A stretch of 64,000 nt of DNA from Prauserella rugosa. Its GTDB lineage: Bacteria; Actinomycetota; Actinomycetes; Mycobacteriales; Pseudonocardiaceae. A model generated the notes under the pieces. That model did not search any database and was not told the DNA's origin. It was given only the letters and a program-made list of their open reading frames with translations. Of the stretch, positions 8,570 to 17,269 are shown in pieces; the first letter of the stretch is position 1; each line of letters opens with the position of its first letter. The stretch is from contig NZ_JOIJ01000016.1 in NCBI RefSeq assembly GCF_000719975.1, positions 1-64,000 of the forward strand, given 5' to 3'. A program made the translations under genes and the position numbers.

Positions 8570-9421
8570 TCAGGCGTACTGCGCGTCGTAGGCCTCGGCG
8601 AGCTCGGCGTGGATCGCCACGGACGAGTCGGGCAACGCCGTGCCGTCGAGCGTGTGCACCCGCGTCAGCTTGCGCACCGACGAGGCGAGCATCAGGGCAT
8701 CACCCTCCGTGAGCTCGTCGGCCTTGAGCTGCGTGACCTCGGTCTTCCATCCGGCCCGCTCCGCGGCACGGAAGACGTCGCCCTGCGTGGTGCCCGGGAG
8801 GATGCCGTTGGTCGGCGGCGGGGTGTACAGCGTCTTGCCACGGGCCAGGACCACGTTCGACGTCGGCCCCTCGAGCACGTAGCCCTCGGTGCTGGTGAAG
8901 ATCACGTCCTCGGCCCCGCGGCGGCGCGCCTCCCGCTGGGCGGACATGTTCACCGAGTACGACAGCGTCTTCGCGCCGAGCAGCAGCCACGGTGCGCGCT
9001 CCATGAGGTCGGCCTCGAAGCCGCGGTTCAACGTCACCACGGCGATGCCGTCGCGACGGGCGCGCTTGGTCGACTCGGGGATCGACATGCCGTAGGCGAA
9101 CGCGGTCGGCTTCTCCTCCGGATCGCCCTCGACCCCGCGCGTGAGCACGATCTTCAGCGCCAGCTCCTCCTCCGGCGGCCACGCCTCGATCACCTGCTGG
9201 ATCACACGTTCCCAGGCGGCGCGGTCCGGCTCGGCCATGTCGAGCTTCGCGGCGGAACGGGCGAACCGGTCCAGGTGGGCGTCGAGCTCACGCGGAACGC
9301 CGTTGGTCACGAGGATCGTCTCGAAGATGCCGTCACCACGGATGAGACCGAGGTCGTCGACACGGATGTGGGCCTGGTCGGGGTCGGCGAAGGTGCCGTC
9401 GAGGAAAGCGAGGACGCGCAT
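8570..9421 (-). CDS. pabC: Aminotransferase class IV, 4-amino-4-deoxychorismate lyase
   Basis: A 283-residue fold-type IV PLP enzyme. It starts MRVLAFLDGTF and carries DDLGLIRGDGIFETI, the arginine-containing turn, and the PLP lysine in LLLGAKTLSYSVNM. The C-terminal NGILPGTT and substrate-loop segments are typical. It converts aminodeoxychorismate to p-aminobenzoate and pyruvate for folate synthesis. Its position next to the FABP and YgfZ genes matches Rv0812 of M. tuberculosis. A branched-chain or D-amino-acid aminotransferase is the main alternative, less likely given context. Confidence 0.8.
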   Translation of the reverse strand: MRVLAFLDGTFADPDQAHIRVDDLGLIRGDGIFETILVTNGVPRELDAHLDRFARSAAKLDMAEPDRAAWERVIQQVIEAWPPEEELALKIVLTRGVEGDPEEKPTAFAYGMSIPESTKRARRDGIAVVTLNRGFEADLMERAPWLLLGAKTLSYSVNMSAQREARRRGAEDVIFTSTEGYVLEGPTSNVVLARGKTLYTPPPTNGILPGTTQGDVFRAAERAGWKTEVTQLKADELTEGDALMLASSVRKLTRVHTLDGTALPDSSVAIHAELAEAYDAQYA

Positions 9422-9493
9422 GGGCCTCACGGTACTCAGCAGCCTGGCGAACGCTACCGACCATCCGCGCCCGCTCCGACATACGATCGCCGT

Positions 9494-10636
9494 ATGACCT
9501 ATTCCTCGCCCCTGTCCGAACTGCCAGGCGCCGTCGCCGCTCCCGACGACCATCCGGAAGCCGGCGTTCCGTGGCACTGGGGTGACCCGTTCGCCGAACA
9601 ACGCACGGCGACGCGGGGAGTGGCGGTCGTCGACCGGTCGCACCGGCACGTCATCACCGTCGGCGGTTCGGAACGGCTGTCCTGGCTGCACCTCGTGCTG
9701 TCGCAGCACGTGTCCGACCTGCCCGCCGACACCGGGACCGAAGCGCTGGTCCTGGACGCGCACGGGCACGTCGACGCGCACATGGTCGTGGCCTACACCG
9801 GTGACGTCGTCTACCTCGACACCGACCCCGACTCCCAGGCCACCAGCGCGATGCCGGGCGGGGCCAAGCAGACGCTGCTCGAGTACCTCCAGGCGATGAA
9901 GTTCTGGTCGGACGTCGAGATCACCGACGCGACCGGCGACTACGCGGTGTTGACCCTGCTCGGCCCGGACGCCGACCAGGCACTCGGCGTACTCGGCACC
10001 GACGGGCCCCTCGAGCTTCCCGCCGAGTCGTACTCCGTCGTGCCGCTGCCGGGCGGCGGTCTGGCGCGGCGGATGCCGTGGCCGGGTGCCAGGGCGATCG
10101 ACCTGCTCGTGCCGCGTCCGGAGCTGACCACCGTGTGGAAACGGCTCACCGACGCGGGCGCACGCCCCGCGGGCTCGTGGGCGTTCGACGCGCTGCGGGT
10201 CGAGTCGCTGCGCCCGCGCGTGGGTGTCGACACCGACGACCGCACCATTCCCCACGAGGTCGGCTGGATCGGCTCGGCGGCACACGTGGCGAAGGGCTGC
10301 TACCGCGGGCAGGAGACGGTGGCGAAGGTGTTCAACGTCGGCAGGCCACCGCGGAACATGGTGCTGCTGCACCTGGACGGGTCGATGGAGGTCTACCCCG
10401 AGACGGGCGATCCGGTGCTGCGCGGCGACCGCACGGTGGGCCGTGTCGGCAGCGTCGCCCAGCACCACGAATTGGGCCCGATCGCGCTGGCCCTCGTGAA
10501 GCGTTCGACGCCCACGGACGCCGAGCTCCTCGCCGGTTCGGACGACGAGACGATCCAGGCCGCGATCGATCCGGACTCCGTTCCGGCCGAGGGTTCCGCA
10601 CCCGGACGGGAAGCGGTGCAACGCCTGCGGGGGTGA
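9494..10636 (+). CDS. ygfZ: Folate-binding protein YgfZ
   Basis: A 380-residue member of the GcvT-like YgfZ family, which uses tetrahydrofolate to help assemble or repair iron-sulfur clusters. The family hallmark K-G-C-Y-R-G-Q-E-T-V is intact around residues 267-276, and the preceding ALRVESLRPRVGVDTDDRTIPHEV stretch is the folate-binding region. The ATG at 9494 is divergent from pabC with 72 bp between them, a folate-themed pair. Equivalent to Rv0811c. Confidence 0.9.
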   Translation: MTYSSPLSELPGAVAAPDDHPEAGVPWHWGDPFAEQRTATRGVAVVDRSHRHVITVGGSERLSWLHLVLSQHVSDLPADTGTEALVLDAHGHVDAHMVVAYTGDVVYLDTDPDSQATSAMPGGAKQTLLEYLQAMKFWSDVEITDATGDYAVLTLLGPDADQALGVLGTDGPLELPAESYSVVPLPGGGLARRMPWPGARAIDLLVPRPELTTVWKRLTDAGARPAGSWAFDALRVESLRPRVGVDTDDRTIPHEVGWIGSAAHVAKGCYRGQETVAKVFNVGRPPRNMVLLHLDGSMEVYPETGDPVLRGDRTVGRVGSVAQHHELGPIALALVKRSTPTDAELLAGSDDETIQAAIDPDSVPAEGSAPGREAVQRLRG

Positions 10637-10702
10637 CATGATCAACGCGCCGGAGGCGGCCAGCCTCTGGCCCACACCGACGACGTGAAGCAGGATGAAC
10701 CC

Positions 10703-11353
10703 GTGATCGAAGTCCGGCCAGGAGGGCGACGGCGGATCGACCGCGTCCTCGCTCCCGGTTACGCCGGCGACCCCGAGTCGCTGCCGCTGCCGACGCTGCG
10801 GGAGCGGCGGGACGAGGCCGCGCAGGAGGAGACCGACCTGTCGTACCTGCGCAGGCTCCTGCACGCCCGCATCGACATCGTCAAGGCCGAACAGCTGCGC
10901 CGCGCCACTGCCGGCACCGAGGGCGACGAAGGTGACGAGGGCGGCGAAAGTGACGAGGGCGGCGACGTCATCGCCCGGCTCACGGCGATCCTGTCCGACA
11001 ACGCGCTCGGCCCCGCGACGGGTTCGGGCAGGCACCAGACGCTCGAACCGACACGGGCGGGCGAGTACCGCAGGGCAGCCGAGGCTCTCGTGGGCGACGC
11101 GACCCTGTCCGACGTCGTGTCCCTGAGCGAGGAACAGCTCCGCGAGACGCTCGAGTCCTACGGGGAGCAGGAGGCGTCGGTGTCGCAGCGCAGGCGTGAG
11201 GTGCAGGCCGTGGTCGACACGTTCAACGCCGAGCTGGCGCGTCGGTACGCCCAGGGCACCGCGTCCGTCGACGAACTGCTCGACTCCCAACGTGCCGGCG
11301 ATGGCACGCACGGCACCGAGGGCACAGCCACCGCCGAGGACGACCGGACGTGA
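10703..11353 (+). CDS. rsiG: RsiG-like c-di-GMP-binding anti-sigma factor
   Basis: A 216-residue helical, acidic protein with two copies of the RsiG c-di-GMP signature E(x3)S(x2)R(x3)Q(x3)D. Helix 1 has Glu43, Ser47, Arg50, His54, Asp58 (His replaces Gln). Helix 2 has Glu157, Ser161, Arg164, Gln168, Asp172, an exact match. Between them is a Gly/Asp/Glu-rich linker (residues 70-88). In Streptomyces, RsiG holds the sporulation sigma factor WhiG through a c-di-GMP dimer. GTG 10703 has an AGGA site 7 bp upstream; GTG 10685 is an alternative. It overlaps the asparaginase gene by 4 bp. WhiG is not in this window. Confidence 0.75.
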   Translation: MIEVRPGGRRRIDRVLAPGYAGDPESLPLPTLRERRDEAAQEETDLSYLRRLLHARIDIVKAEQLRRATAGTEGDEGDEGGESDEGGDVIARLTAILSDNALGPATGSGRHQTLEPTRAGEYRRAAEALVGDATLSDVVSLSEEQLRETLESYGEQEASVSQRRREVQAVVDTFNAELARRYAQGTASVDELLDSQRAGDGTHGTEGTATAEDDRT

Positions 11354-12306
11354 CCGCGCTCGTCGAGGTGGTGCGCTCGGGATTCGTCGAGAGCGTGCAC
11401 CACGGCAGCCTCGTGGTGACCACTCCCGACGGTGCGGTGCGCGCGTCGATCGGTGACGTGCACTCGCCGGTGTATCCGCGGTCGTCGAACAAGCCGTTGC
11501 AGGCGCTGGCCATGCTGCGATCCGGGCTCGAGGTCGCCGACGACGACCTGGCGCTCGTGTGCGCGTCGCACAACGGCGAGCCCGACCACGTCGAGCGGGC
11601 ACTGGCGCTGCTGGAAAGGGCCGGGCTCACCGAGGACGACCTGCACTGCCCGCCCGACCGGCCTCGGCACGAGCCGGCCGCCGAACCGCGCAGGGCGGCG
11701 ATGAACTGCTCGGGCAAACACGCCGGGATGCTGGCCACCTGTGTCGCGGCCGGTTGGCCGACCGCCGACTACACCGATCCCGGACATCCGCTGCAACGCG
11801 CGATCGCCGACACGGTCAGCGAGATGATCGGCGAACCGATCGCGTGGACCGGCGTTGACGGGTGTGGCGCTCCGCTGCTGGCCTACTCGTTGACGGGCCT
11901 GGCCAGGGCGTTCGGACGGCTGGCGGCGGGCACTGGCACGCCGCGGCGGATCGCCGATGCGATGCGTGCCCATCCGTGGTTGGTGGCAGGCACCGGGCGC
12001 GAGGACACGGTGCTGATGGAGGCGGTACCGGGTCTGCTCATGAAAGGTGGCGCCGAGGGTGTGCACGCCTTCGCCCTGTCCGACGGCACGGCCGTGGCGT
12101 TCAAGATCGCCGACGGCAACGCGCGAGCCCGCGAACCGATCCTGGTGGAGACCCTGCGCCTGCTCGGCGAGACGCCGAAGGACGAGGCCAGGGAGGCCGT
12201 CGACCGGATGGCCGTGGGCGCCGGCGTGGTCACCGGCGCGGGCCGGGACGTCGGCTCGCTGCGCGTGACCGGCGCGGTGGCCGAGGCGCTGGGCACCGGG
12301 TCGTGA
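11350..12306 (+). CDS. L-asparaginase II family protein
   Basis: A 318-residue member of the bacterial asparaginase II family (Rhizobium etli-type, unrelated to AnsA/AnsB). Recognisable segments are VVRSGFVESVHHGSLVV near the N-terminus, PRSSNKPLQALAML, MNCSGKHAGMLATC and WTGVDGCGAP. These Ser/Lys/Cys residues make up the active site and zinc-binding Cys pair described for this family. The GTG start overlaps the rsiG-like stop as GTGA, so the two are co-translated. It hydrolyses asparagine to aspartate and ammonia. Confidence 0.85.
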   Translation: MTALVEVVRSGFVESVHHGSLVVTTPDGAVRASIGDVHSPVYPRSSNKPLQALAMLRSGLEVADDDLALVCASHNGEPDHVERALALLERAGLTEDDLHCPPDRPRHEPAAEPRRAAMNCSGKHAGMLATCVAAGWPTADYTDPGHPLQRAIADTVSEMIGEPIAWTGVDGCGAPLLAYSLTGLARAFGRLAAGTGTPRRIADAMRAHPWLVAGTGREDTVLMEAVPGLLMKGGAEGVHAFALSDGTAVAFKIADGNARAREPILVETLRLLGETPKDEAREAVDRMAVGAGVVTGAGRDVGSLRVTGAVAEALGTGS

Positions 12307-12331
12307 ACACCCGGCGTGCCGGGGGCCGGAC

Positions 12332-13219
12332 TCAGTTGAACCGCTCGCGGGCGGCCAGCTCACCCCAGTAGTCGCGCAGGGTCTGGAAGATCTCACCCAC
12401 CTCGTCGACGTCACCGTTGCGCAGCGCCTCGAGCAGCATGTGCACCTCGTCGGCCGAGGTGTCCGACTCGAGCGTCGGGTCGTCGATCAGCTGCACGAGT
12501 CCGCCGTAGTCCAGCTCGACGGCCGAGGCCGGGTGGAAGTTCGTCAACCAGCGGTGCGTCTCGCCCAGGATCTGCACCGGCCCCGCGTCCTCGCCCAGGG
12601 CGTTGCCGACCAGCTCCTCGGCCTCTGCGACCCGTCGCAACGCATCAGTCATCGGCGTGCGCCAGGACAGCTCGCGCTTCGGGTCGTGCTGGCCGGACCC
12701 CAGCTCGAGGCGGAACTGCCGGGGGTCGACGAGCGAGAACCACGGCAGCGGCACCGTCCACGTGGTGGACAGCACGTGCATCGACGTGCCGTACAGGTCG
12801 CGCAGGGCCGAGTTGGCGCGCGACTTGATGCGGTCCTCGGGGGCGCCGATGGCGTCGACGACCGCACCACGCAGCGCGGGATGCGCCTCGCCGAGGAACC
12901 CGACGAGCGCAGCCGCCGACCGGGGACGGATCTCCAGCGGGCACACGAGCGGACCGGGGCCGACCTCGGAGCTCGCCGACGTCGGCACCTTCTCCGGGTC
13001 GAGCACCAGCACGTCGGGCAGCGAGGACAGCTCCTTCGGCAGCACCCGCGGCGTCGCGGTGGCCTGTGACTTCAGCCACATTACCATCTCACGTTCGCCC
13101 GCATCGGGACGTTCCAGTGCCGCTTCCTCCACCGCTCGGGCCAGCCGTTCGTCCGGCGGCTCGCCGAAGGCGGAGAGCGGTTCGTAAACCCGCAGATAGG
13201 CGACGAATGGTCGGAGCAC
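12332..13219 (-). CDS. Conserved actinobacterial hypothetical protein
   Basis: A 295-residue soluble protein starting (V)LRPFVAYLRVYEPLSAF, a recurrent opening in a conserved actinobacterial family of unknown function. It has no membrane helix. The mid region LYGTSMHVLSTTWTVPLPWF and an acidic C-terminal helical region are the most distinctive parts. It converges with the asparaginase gene (25-bp gap) and is divergent from DUF3073. No catalytic motif was found. Confidence 0.65.
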   Translation of the reverse strand: MLRPFVAYLRVYEPLSAFGEPPDERLARAVEEAALERPDAGEREMVMWLKSQATATPRVLPKELSSLPDVLVLDPEKVPTSASSEVGPGPLVCPLEIRPRSAAALVGFLGEAHPALRGAVVDAIGAPEDRIKSRANSALRDLYGTSMHVLSTTWTVPLPWFSLVDPRQFRLELGSGQHDPKRELSWRTPMTDALRRVAEAEELVGNALGEDAGPVQILGETHRWLTNFHPASAVELDYGGLVQLIDDPTLESDTSADEVHMLLEALRNGDVDEVGEIFQTLRDYWGELAARERFN

Positions 13220-13428
13220 CCGGGAATCCTGGCACGTCGCCGGCCCGGCGTGAGCATCGGCTGGGCCGTTCGAGCGGTGATCTTGAGACTGTCACGGTCA
13301 GCACACCGCGCCACGTCGCATCGAGCCAGGGGGACACGGTACGGTGTCCCCTAGGAAATAGTTGTCGAGACGACGCGGGGCCGCCGATTTCCCCCGGCCG
13401 CCCCGCCCCTGCGCAAGGGGGTCGAGCC

Positions 13429-13617
13429 ATGGGGCGCGGCCGAGCTAAGGCCAAGCAGACGAAAGTGGCCCGGGAGCTCAAGTACAGCGTTCCCACCACG
13501 GACTTCGATGCTCTTCAGCGAGAGCTGTCGAGCAACTCCTCGGACGAGAACGGCCGGGAGGACGAGGAGCGGTACGAAGACCCGTACGACGACGGGTACG
13601 ACGACTACCGTCGATGA
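13429..13617 (+). CDS. DUF3073 family protein
   Basis: A 62-residue basic-to-acidic protein: MGRGRAKAKQTKVARELKYS followed by a DFDALQRELS motif and an acidic tail rich in Asp/Tyr (DDGYDDY). This is the signature of the actinobacterial DUF3073 family, for example Rv0810c beside purM in M. tuberculosis. Function unknown; the Lys/Arg head suggests nucleic-acid contact. A strong hairpin terminator follows at 13628. Confidence 0.85.
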   Translation: MGRGRAKAKQTKVARELKYSVPTTDFDALQRELSSNSSDENGREDEERYEDPYDDGYDDYRR

Positions 13618-13627
13618 CGCAGCTGAG

Positions 13628-13670
13628 TGCGAGGGCGGACACCGAGCCCATCGGTGACCGCCCTCGCATT
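13628..13670 (+). terminator. Hairpin terminator after DUF3073
   Basis: An 18-bp stem (TGCGAGGGCGGACACCGA with its complement, one mismatch) encloses a 5-base GCCCA loop and is followed by TT. It begins 10 bp after the DUF3073 stop codon. Confidence 0.7.
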
Positions 13671-13701
13671 CCGCGTGTCCACTGAACTTCAAGGAGAGAG
13701 C

Positions 13702-14562
13702 GTGCCGGAAATCCAGCGGATCGGTGTTGTCGGTGCGGGCCTGATGGGCTCGGGAATCGCCGAGGTACACGCTCGGGCGGGGCTCGACGTCGTGGTGAAC
13801 GAGGTCAGCCAGCCTGCGCTGGACGCAGGGCGGGCCCGCATCGAGAAGTCGCTGCAGCGGGCGGTGAAGTCCGGCAAGCTCTCCGAGGCCGATGCCGAGT
13901 CCGCTCTCGGCAGGCTCACGTTCACGACCGACGTCGAGGCGTTCTCCGACCGCGAGTTCGTGGTCGAGGCGATCCTGGAGAACGAGCAGGCCAAGACCGA
14001 GCTGTTCTCGACCCTCGACAAGGTCGTCAGCAGCGAGAACGCGATTCTCGCCTCCAACACCTCGTCGATCCCGATCATGCGGATCGGCATGGCCACGCAG
14101 CGGCCGGAGAGTGTCGTCGGCGTCCACTTCTTCAATCCGGTGCCGGTGCTTCCGCTCGTGGAGCTCGTGCCGTCGGTGCGCACGAGCGACGACGTCGTGC
14201 GGCGCGCCGAGCAGCACGTCACCGAGACGCTCGGCAAGACGGCGATCCACTGCCAGGACCGTGCCGGCTTCATCGTGAACGCGCTGCTGGTGCCGTACCT
14301 GCTGTCGGCGATCCGGATGTACGAGGCCGGCTATGCCTCGGCCGAGGACATCGACCTCGGCATGGAGAAGGGCACGGCACACCCGATGGGCCCGCTGCGG
14401 CTCGCCGACATGGTCGGGCTGGACACCGTCAAGGCGATCGCCGACTCCATGTACGACGAGTTCAAGGAGCCGACGTACGCGGCCCCTCCTCTGCTGATGC
14501 GCATGGTCGACGCGGGCCTGCTCGGCAAGAAGTCGGGCCGCGGCTTCTACGACTACAGCTGA
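13702..14562 (+). CDS. 3-hydroxybutyryl-CoA dehydrogenase
   Basis: A 286-residue NAD-dependent 3-hydroxyacyl-CoA dehydrogenase. The N-terminal Rossmann motif is IGVVGAGLMGSGIAEVHARAG. The catalytic His and Glu lie in VVGVHFFNPVPVLPLVE, and NTSSIPI and GFIVNALLVPYL are typical family segments. The GTG at 13702 follows AAGGAGAGAGC. The enzyme interconverts 3-hydroxybutyryl-CoA and acetoacetyl-CoA in fatty-acid oxidation or polyhydroxybutyrate/butyrate metabolism. The gene stands alone, so its pathway is not fixed by context. Confidence 0.9.
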   Translation: MPEIQRIGVVGAGLMGSGIAEVHARAGLDVVVNEVSQPALDAGRARIEKSLQRAVKSGKLSEADAESALGRLTFTTDVEAFSDREFVVEAILENEQAKTELFSTLDKVVSSENAILASNTSSIPIMRIGMATQRPESVVGVHFFNPVPVLPLVELVPSVRTSDDVVRRAEQHVTETLGKTAIHCQDRAGFIVNALLVPYLLSAIRMYEAGYASAEDIDLGMEKGTAHPMGPLRLADMVGLDTVKAIADSMYDEFKEPTYAAPPLLMRMVDAGLLGKKSGRGFYDYS

Positions 14563-14623
14563 TCACGGCTGCGGCCCCGCGGTTGGTCGCAGGGCGGTTC
14601 GCCGTAGGTCCTACCCTGCGCTC

Positions 14624-15529
14624 ATGAACGACACCCCGCTACGCGTCGGCCTCGTCGGCGGCGGACCGTGGGCACGGACCGTCCACGCGCCCGGCCTGTC
14701 GGATCATCCGGCGACGCGGCTCGAAGCCGTGTGGACGCGCCGTCCCGACGTCGCCGCGGAGCTGGCGGCCGAGCACGACGCCACGGCAGTGGCCACGCTC
14801 GACGAGCTGCTGGACACCGTCGACGTGGTCGCCTTCGCCGTCCCGCCCTCGGCGCAGGCGGAGTTCGCGGAGCGCGCGGCGCGCGCAGGCAAACACCTGA
14901 TCCTCGAGAAGCCCCTCGCCGGTGACGTCGAGGCGGCGCAGCGGGTCGTCGACGCCGTGAACGAGGCAGGCGTGGCGTCGTTGATGATGCTGACGATGCG
15001 CTACGTTCAGCAGACGCGGGAGTGGCTGACGGGCATCCGCGATGCAGGCGGCTGGAGCGGTGGCGCTGCTCGCTGGCTGTCGGGCGCGATGCTGGGCGAC
15101 AAGTACGGCGGTTCGGCCTGGCGACTGGCCGACGGCGTGCTGGGCGACGTCGGGCCGCACGCGATCGACCTGCTCGACGCCGCGCTCGGCACCGTGACCG
15201 ACGTGGTGTCGGCGCACCGTACCGATGCGGATCTGTGGCACGTGGTGCTCGCGCACGAGGGCGGGGCGACGTCCACGGTCAGCATGTCGACACGCGTACC
15301 GGTACGGCCGACGGTCGCGGAGTTCACCGTGTACGGCGAGCACGGGATGCGAACGATGGTGCGGGAGCGCAGCGGGTCGGCGGCCGAGGCGTACACGGCG
15401 TTGCTCGACGACCTCGCCGCGCTGTGTGCCACCGGCATGCGCACCCACGAGTGCGACGCACGCCGCGGCCTGCACCTCCAGCGGGTGCTGTCCCGGATTC
15501 GGCAGGTCGCCACCGGCGGCGGAGAGTGA
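14624..15529 (+). CDS. Gfo/Idh/MocA family oxidoreductase
   Basis: A 301-residue NAD(P)-dependent dehydrogenase. The Rossmann start is RVGLVGGGPWARTVHAPGL and the family EKP motif appears as LILEKPLAGDVEAA. The C-terminal domain contains DVGPHAIDLLDAALG, with the conserved Gly/His region used in substrate binding. It probably oxidises or reduces a sugar, polyol or related compound, but nothing nearby identifies the substrate. Confidence 0.85.
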   Translation: MNDTPLRVGLVGGGPWARTVHAPGLSDHPATRLEAVWTRRPDVAAELAAEHDATAVATLDELLDTVDVVAFAVPPSAQAEFAERAARAGKHLILEKPLAGDVEAAQRVVDAVNEAGVASLMMLTMRYVQQTREWLTGIRDAGGWSGGAARWLSGAMLGDKYGGSAWRLADGVLGDVGPHAIDLLDAALGTVTDVVSAHRTDADLWHVVLAHEGGATSTVSMSTRVPVRPTVAEFTVYGEHGMRTMVRERSGSAAEAYTALLDDLAALCATGMRTHECDARRGLHLQRVLSRIRQVATGGGE

Positions 15530-15976
15530 GCCACCCGAAACGGGCATTCGTCACCCATTCTTTCCGGTGACCGACAAGGCACCCTCGACGCTTTCCCGAC
15601 CGCCACTCATCCGTCTCGTTCGGGCAGCTCCCCCGCTCAGGTGGAGGCCCTACGAAAGATGGAAAGCCGAATCCCGCGACCGTCTCCCTTCGAACCGAAG
15701 GCCCCTCACGAACCGCCGCTCGACCAGGGCACTAAGCTGGCCACAGCGCCGTCGACGCGCGCCTCGTCCCCAACGTCCGAAAATATGGAACATTTCGTTA
15801 ACGTCACGAAATCATCGGGGAAACGCGAAACGGAAAACAGATTCCGCAGACTCGCCGATAGCACCTGAGGCGATAACTAAGCAAGACCGAATAGATCACG
15901 TTATCCGCCCCTGTGCGTCCGCGCGCCGGATTTGCCAGCCTGGCTGTGGCACGCGAAAACCAAGGGGGTCCGTCGG
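15530..15976. other. 447-bp intergenic region, promoter region of the VanZ gene
   Basis: No supported gene. The stretch 15775-15905 is clearly less GC-rich than its surroundings (AAAATATGG, GTTAACGTCACGAAATC, GATAACTAAG) and probably carries the promoter and 5' leader of the VanZ-like gene. GTTAACGTCACG contains two GTNAC-type half sites. No riboswitch fold was recognised. Confidence 0.4.
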
Positions 15977-16714
15977 GTGGAATACCTGCTTCAGCATTTC
16001 GGAAAGCTCATTCCGGTCGCAGTGGCAATGGTGCTCCCGGCCTCGGTGGTATGGCTGACGCTCATCGTTCGGCGACGTCGGCGGCTGTCGCTCCGCCGTG
16101 CGTTCGTCACCGCGTCCCTCGACGTGGCGATCGTGATGTGGGGCGCGTGGGTCTCGCTCCTGGTGACCATGCCGACGACCGCGCAGGGCAGTGTCCACCT
16201 CGTGCCCGGCACGGACCTCCTCGTCGCGGCGGGCAGCCGCGAAGCGTTCTGGCAGCTCACGGCGAACTTCAGCCTGCTGCTTCCCCTGGGCATGCTGTTG
16301 CCCGCACGGTGGGCGTGGTGGCGCAGCACCCGGCGGATGACGATGGCGGCGTTCGCGACGTCGTGCGGTATCGAACTGACGCAGTACGTCGCCGCGATCG
16401 GCCGCGTGACCTCCACCGACGACGTGCTCGTCAACACCACGGGCGCCGCGGCGGGCGCGAGCATCTCCCTGCTGATCATCAACCGGCCCCGCATCCCGAA
16501 GTTCGCTCCGGTGGTGGCGCCGCTCGGCATCCGGCCGGGCCCGAGGAGTCCGCTGTGGACGATCCGTTCCAGCTGCCGCTCCGCACCGGTGGCCGCCGTC
16601 CCCCATCCGCGGACCCACGCCGCAACGCCCGGCACGGCCGGCATCCACCGGACACGCAGCACCGTGGCGCACGGACTCGATCCGGCCCGGGGACGCCAGG
16701 CCTCGCGCGTCTGA
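15977..16714 (+). CDS. VanZ-like family membrane protein
   Basis: A 245-residue protein with four to five membrane helices (about residues 6-28, 42-64, 93-112, 118-136 and 150-168) and a basic, Pro-rich cytoplasmic tail. The VanZ hallmarks are FSLLLPLGMLLP and the helix-start GIELTQ...GRVTSTDDVLVNTTGA. VanZ homologues give low-level teicoplanin resistance in enterococci, and the wider family is envelope-linked. GTG 15977 follows AAGGGGG, which decides the start over an upstream TTG. A tandem 27-bp repeat overlaps the 3' end. Confidence 0.8.
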   Translation: MEYLLQHFGKLIPVAVAMVLPASVVWLTLIVRRRRRLSLRRAFVTASLDVAIVMWGAWVSLLVTMPTTAQGSVHLVPGTDLLVAAGSREAFWQLTANFSLLLPLGMLLPARWAWWRSTRRMTMAAFATSCGIELTQYVAAIGRVTSTDDVLVNTTGAAAGASISLLIINRPRIPKFAPVVAPLGIRPGPRSPLWTIRSSCRSAPVAAVPHPRTHAATPGTAGIHRTRSTVAHGLDPARGRQASRV

Positions 16715-16814
16715 CCGAGCCCCGGTCCAGGTCGCGTCTGACCGAGCCCCGGTCCAGGTCGCGTCTGACAATCCCGTCGCCTGCTGCGCGGAGGATCATC
16801 AGACACGACCTAGG
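16707..16814. repeat. 27-bp tandem duplication and hairpin between convergent genes
   Basis: The unit GCGTCTGACCGAGCCCCGG-TCCAGGTC is present twice (16707-16760) with a third partial copy, GCGTCTGA. The last AGGTCGCGTCTGA can pair with TCAGACACGACCT at 16799-16811, forming a long hairpin between the VanZ and arfB stops. It may act as a bidirectional terminator. Confidence 0.6.
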
Positions 16815-16820
16815 TGTTCG

Positions 16821-17246
16821 TTACCAGTCGCCTCGGGACCTGCGGTTGCGCTTGACGTCGGAGCGGCGCTTCTTCGCTGCGATCCGACGCTCCTGCGACC
16901 CACGGGTCGGCTTGGTCGGCCTGCGCTTCTTCGGCGGCGGTGCGGCCGCCTCCTTCAGCGTCGCGACGAGCCTGGCGCGGGCGGCCTCCCGGTTGCGCAG
17001 CTGTTCGCGGTGCTCACTCGCCACGACGGTCAGCACGCCGTCGACGAGCCGCCGGTCGAGCCGGGCGAGCAGGCGGGGCCGCAGCGAATCGGGCACCGAC
17101 GGCGAGCGAGCCACGTCGAACGACAACTCGACGCGGGACGAGGTCGTGTTCACCCCTTGCCCGCCAGGGCCGGACGCCCGCGTGAACCGCTCGGACAGCT
17201 CGCCCTCGGCGATGACGAAGCGGGACGTGACGCGTAGCTCGCTCAC
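16821..17246 (-). CDS. arfB: Alternative ribosome-rescue peptidyl-tRNA hydrolase ArfB
   Basis: A 141-residue codon-independent release factor. The catalytic GGQ motif lies in RASGPGGQGVNTTSSRVEL at about residues 23-41, and the C-terminal tail is Lys/Arg-rich (PPPKKRRPTKPT, AAKKRRSDVKRNRR), which threads into the empty mRNA channel of stalled ribosomes. No stop-codon recognition domain is present, separating it from RF1/RF2. It is 23 bp upstream of purM's end on the same strand. Confidence 0.9.
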   Translation of the reverse strand: MSELRVTSRFVIAEGELSERFTRASGPGGQGVNTTSSRVELSFDVARSPSVPDSLRPRLLARLDRRLVDGVLTVVASEHREQLRNREAARARLVATLKEAAAPPPKKRRPTKPTRGSQERRIAAKKRRSDVKRNRRSRGDW

Positions 17247-17269
17247 GGGAGCGCCTCCGCGGGTGGGGG

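Noticed and set aside
7952..9493. Long open extension upstream of ygfZ in the same frame
   Set aside because: It crosses the FABP gene, a palindromic repeat and pabC in wrong frames; YgfZ homology begins at 9494.
8570..11602. A 1010-codon minus-strand frame covering ygfZ, rsiG and asparaginase
   Set aside because: Only the part from 9421 down (pabC) has family similarity; the rest is antisense to well-supported genes.
15641..15868. A 75-codon frame in the gap before the VanZ gene
   Set aside because: No ribosome site, no hydrophobic or motif content, and composition is intergenic.
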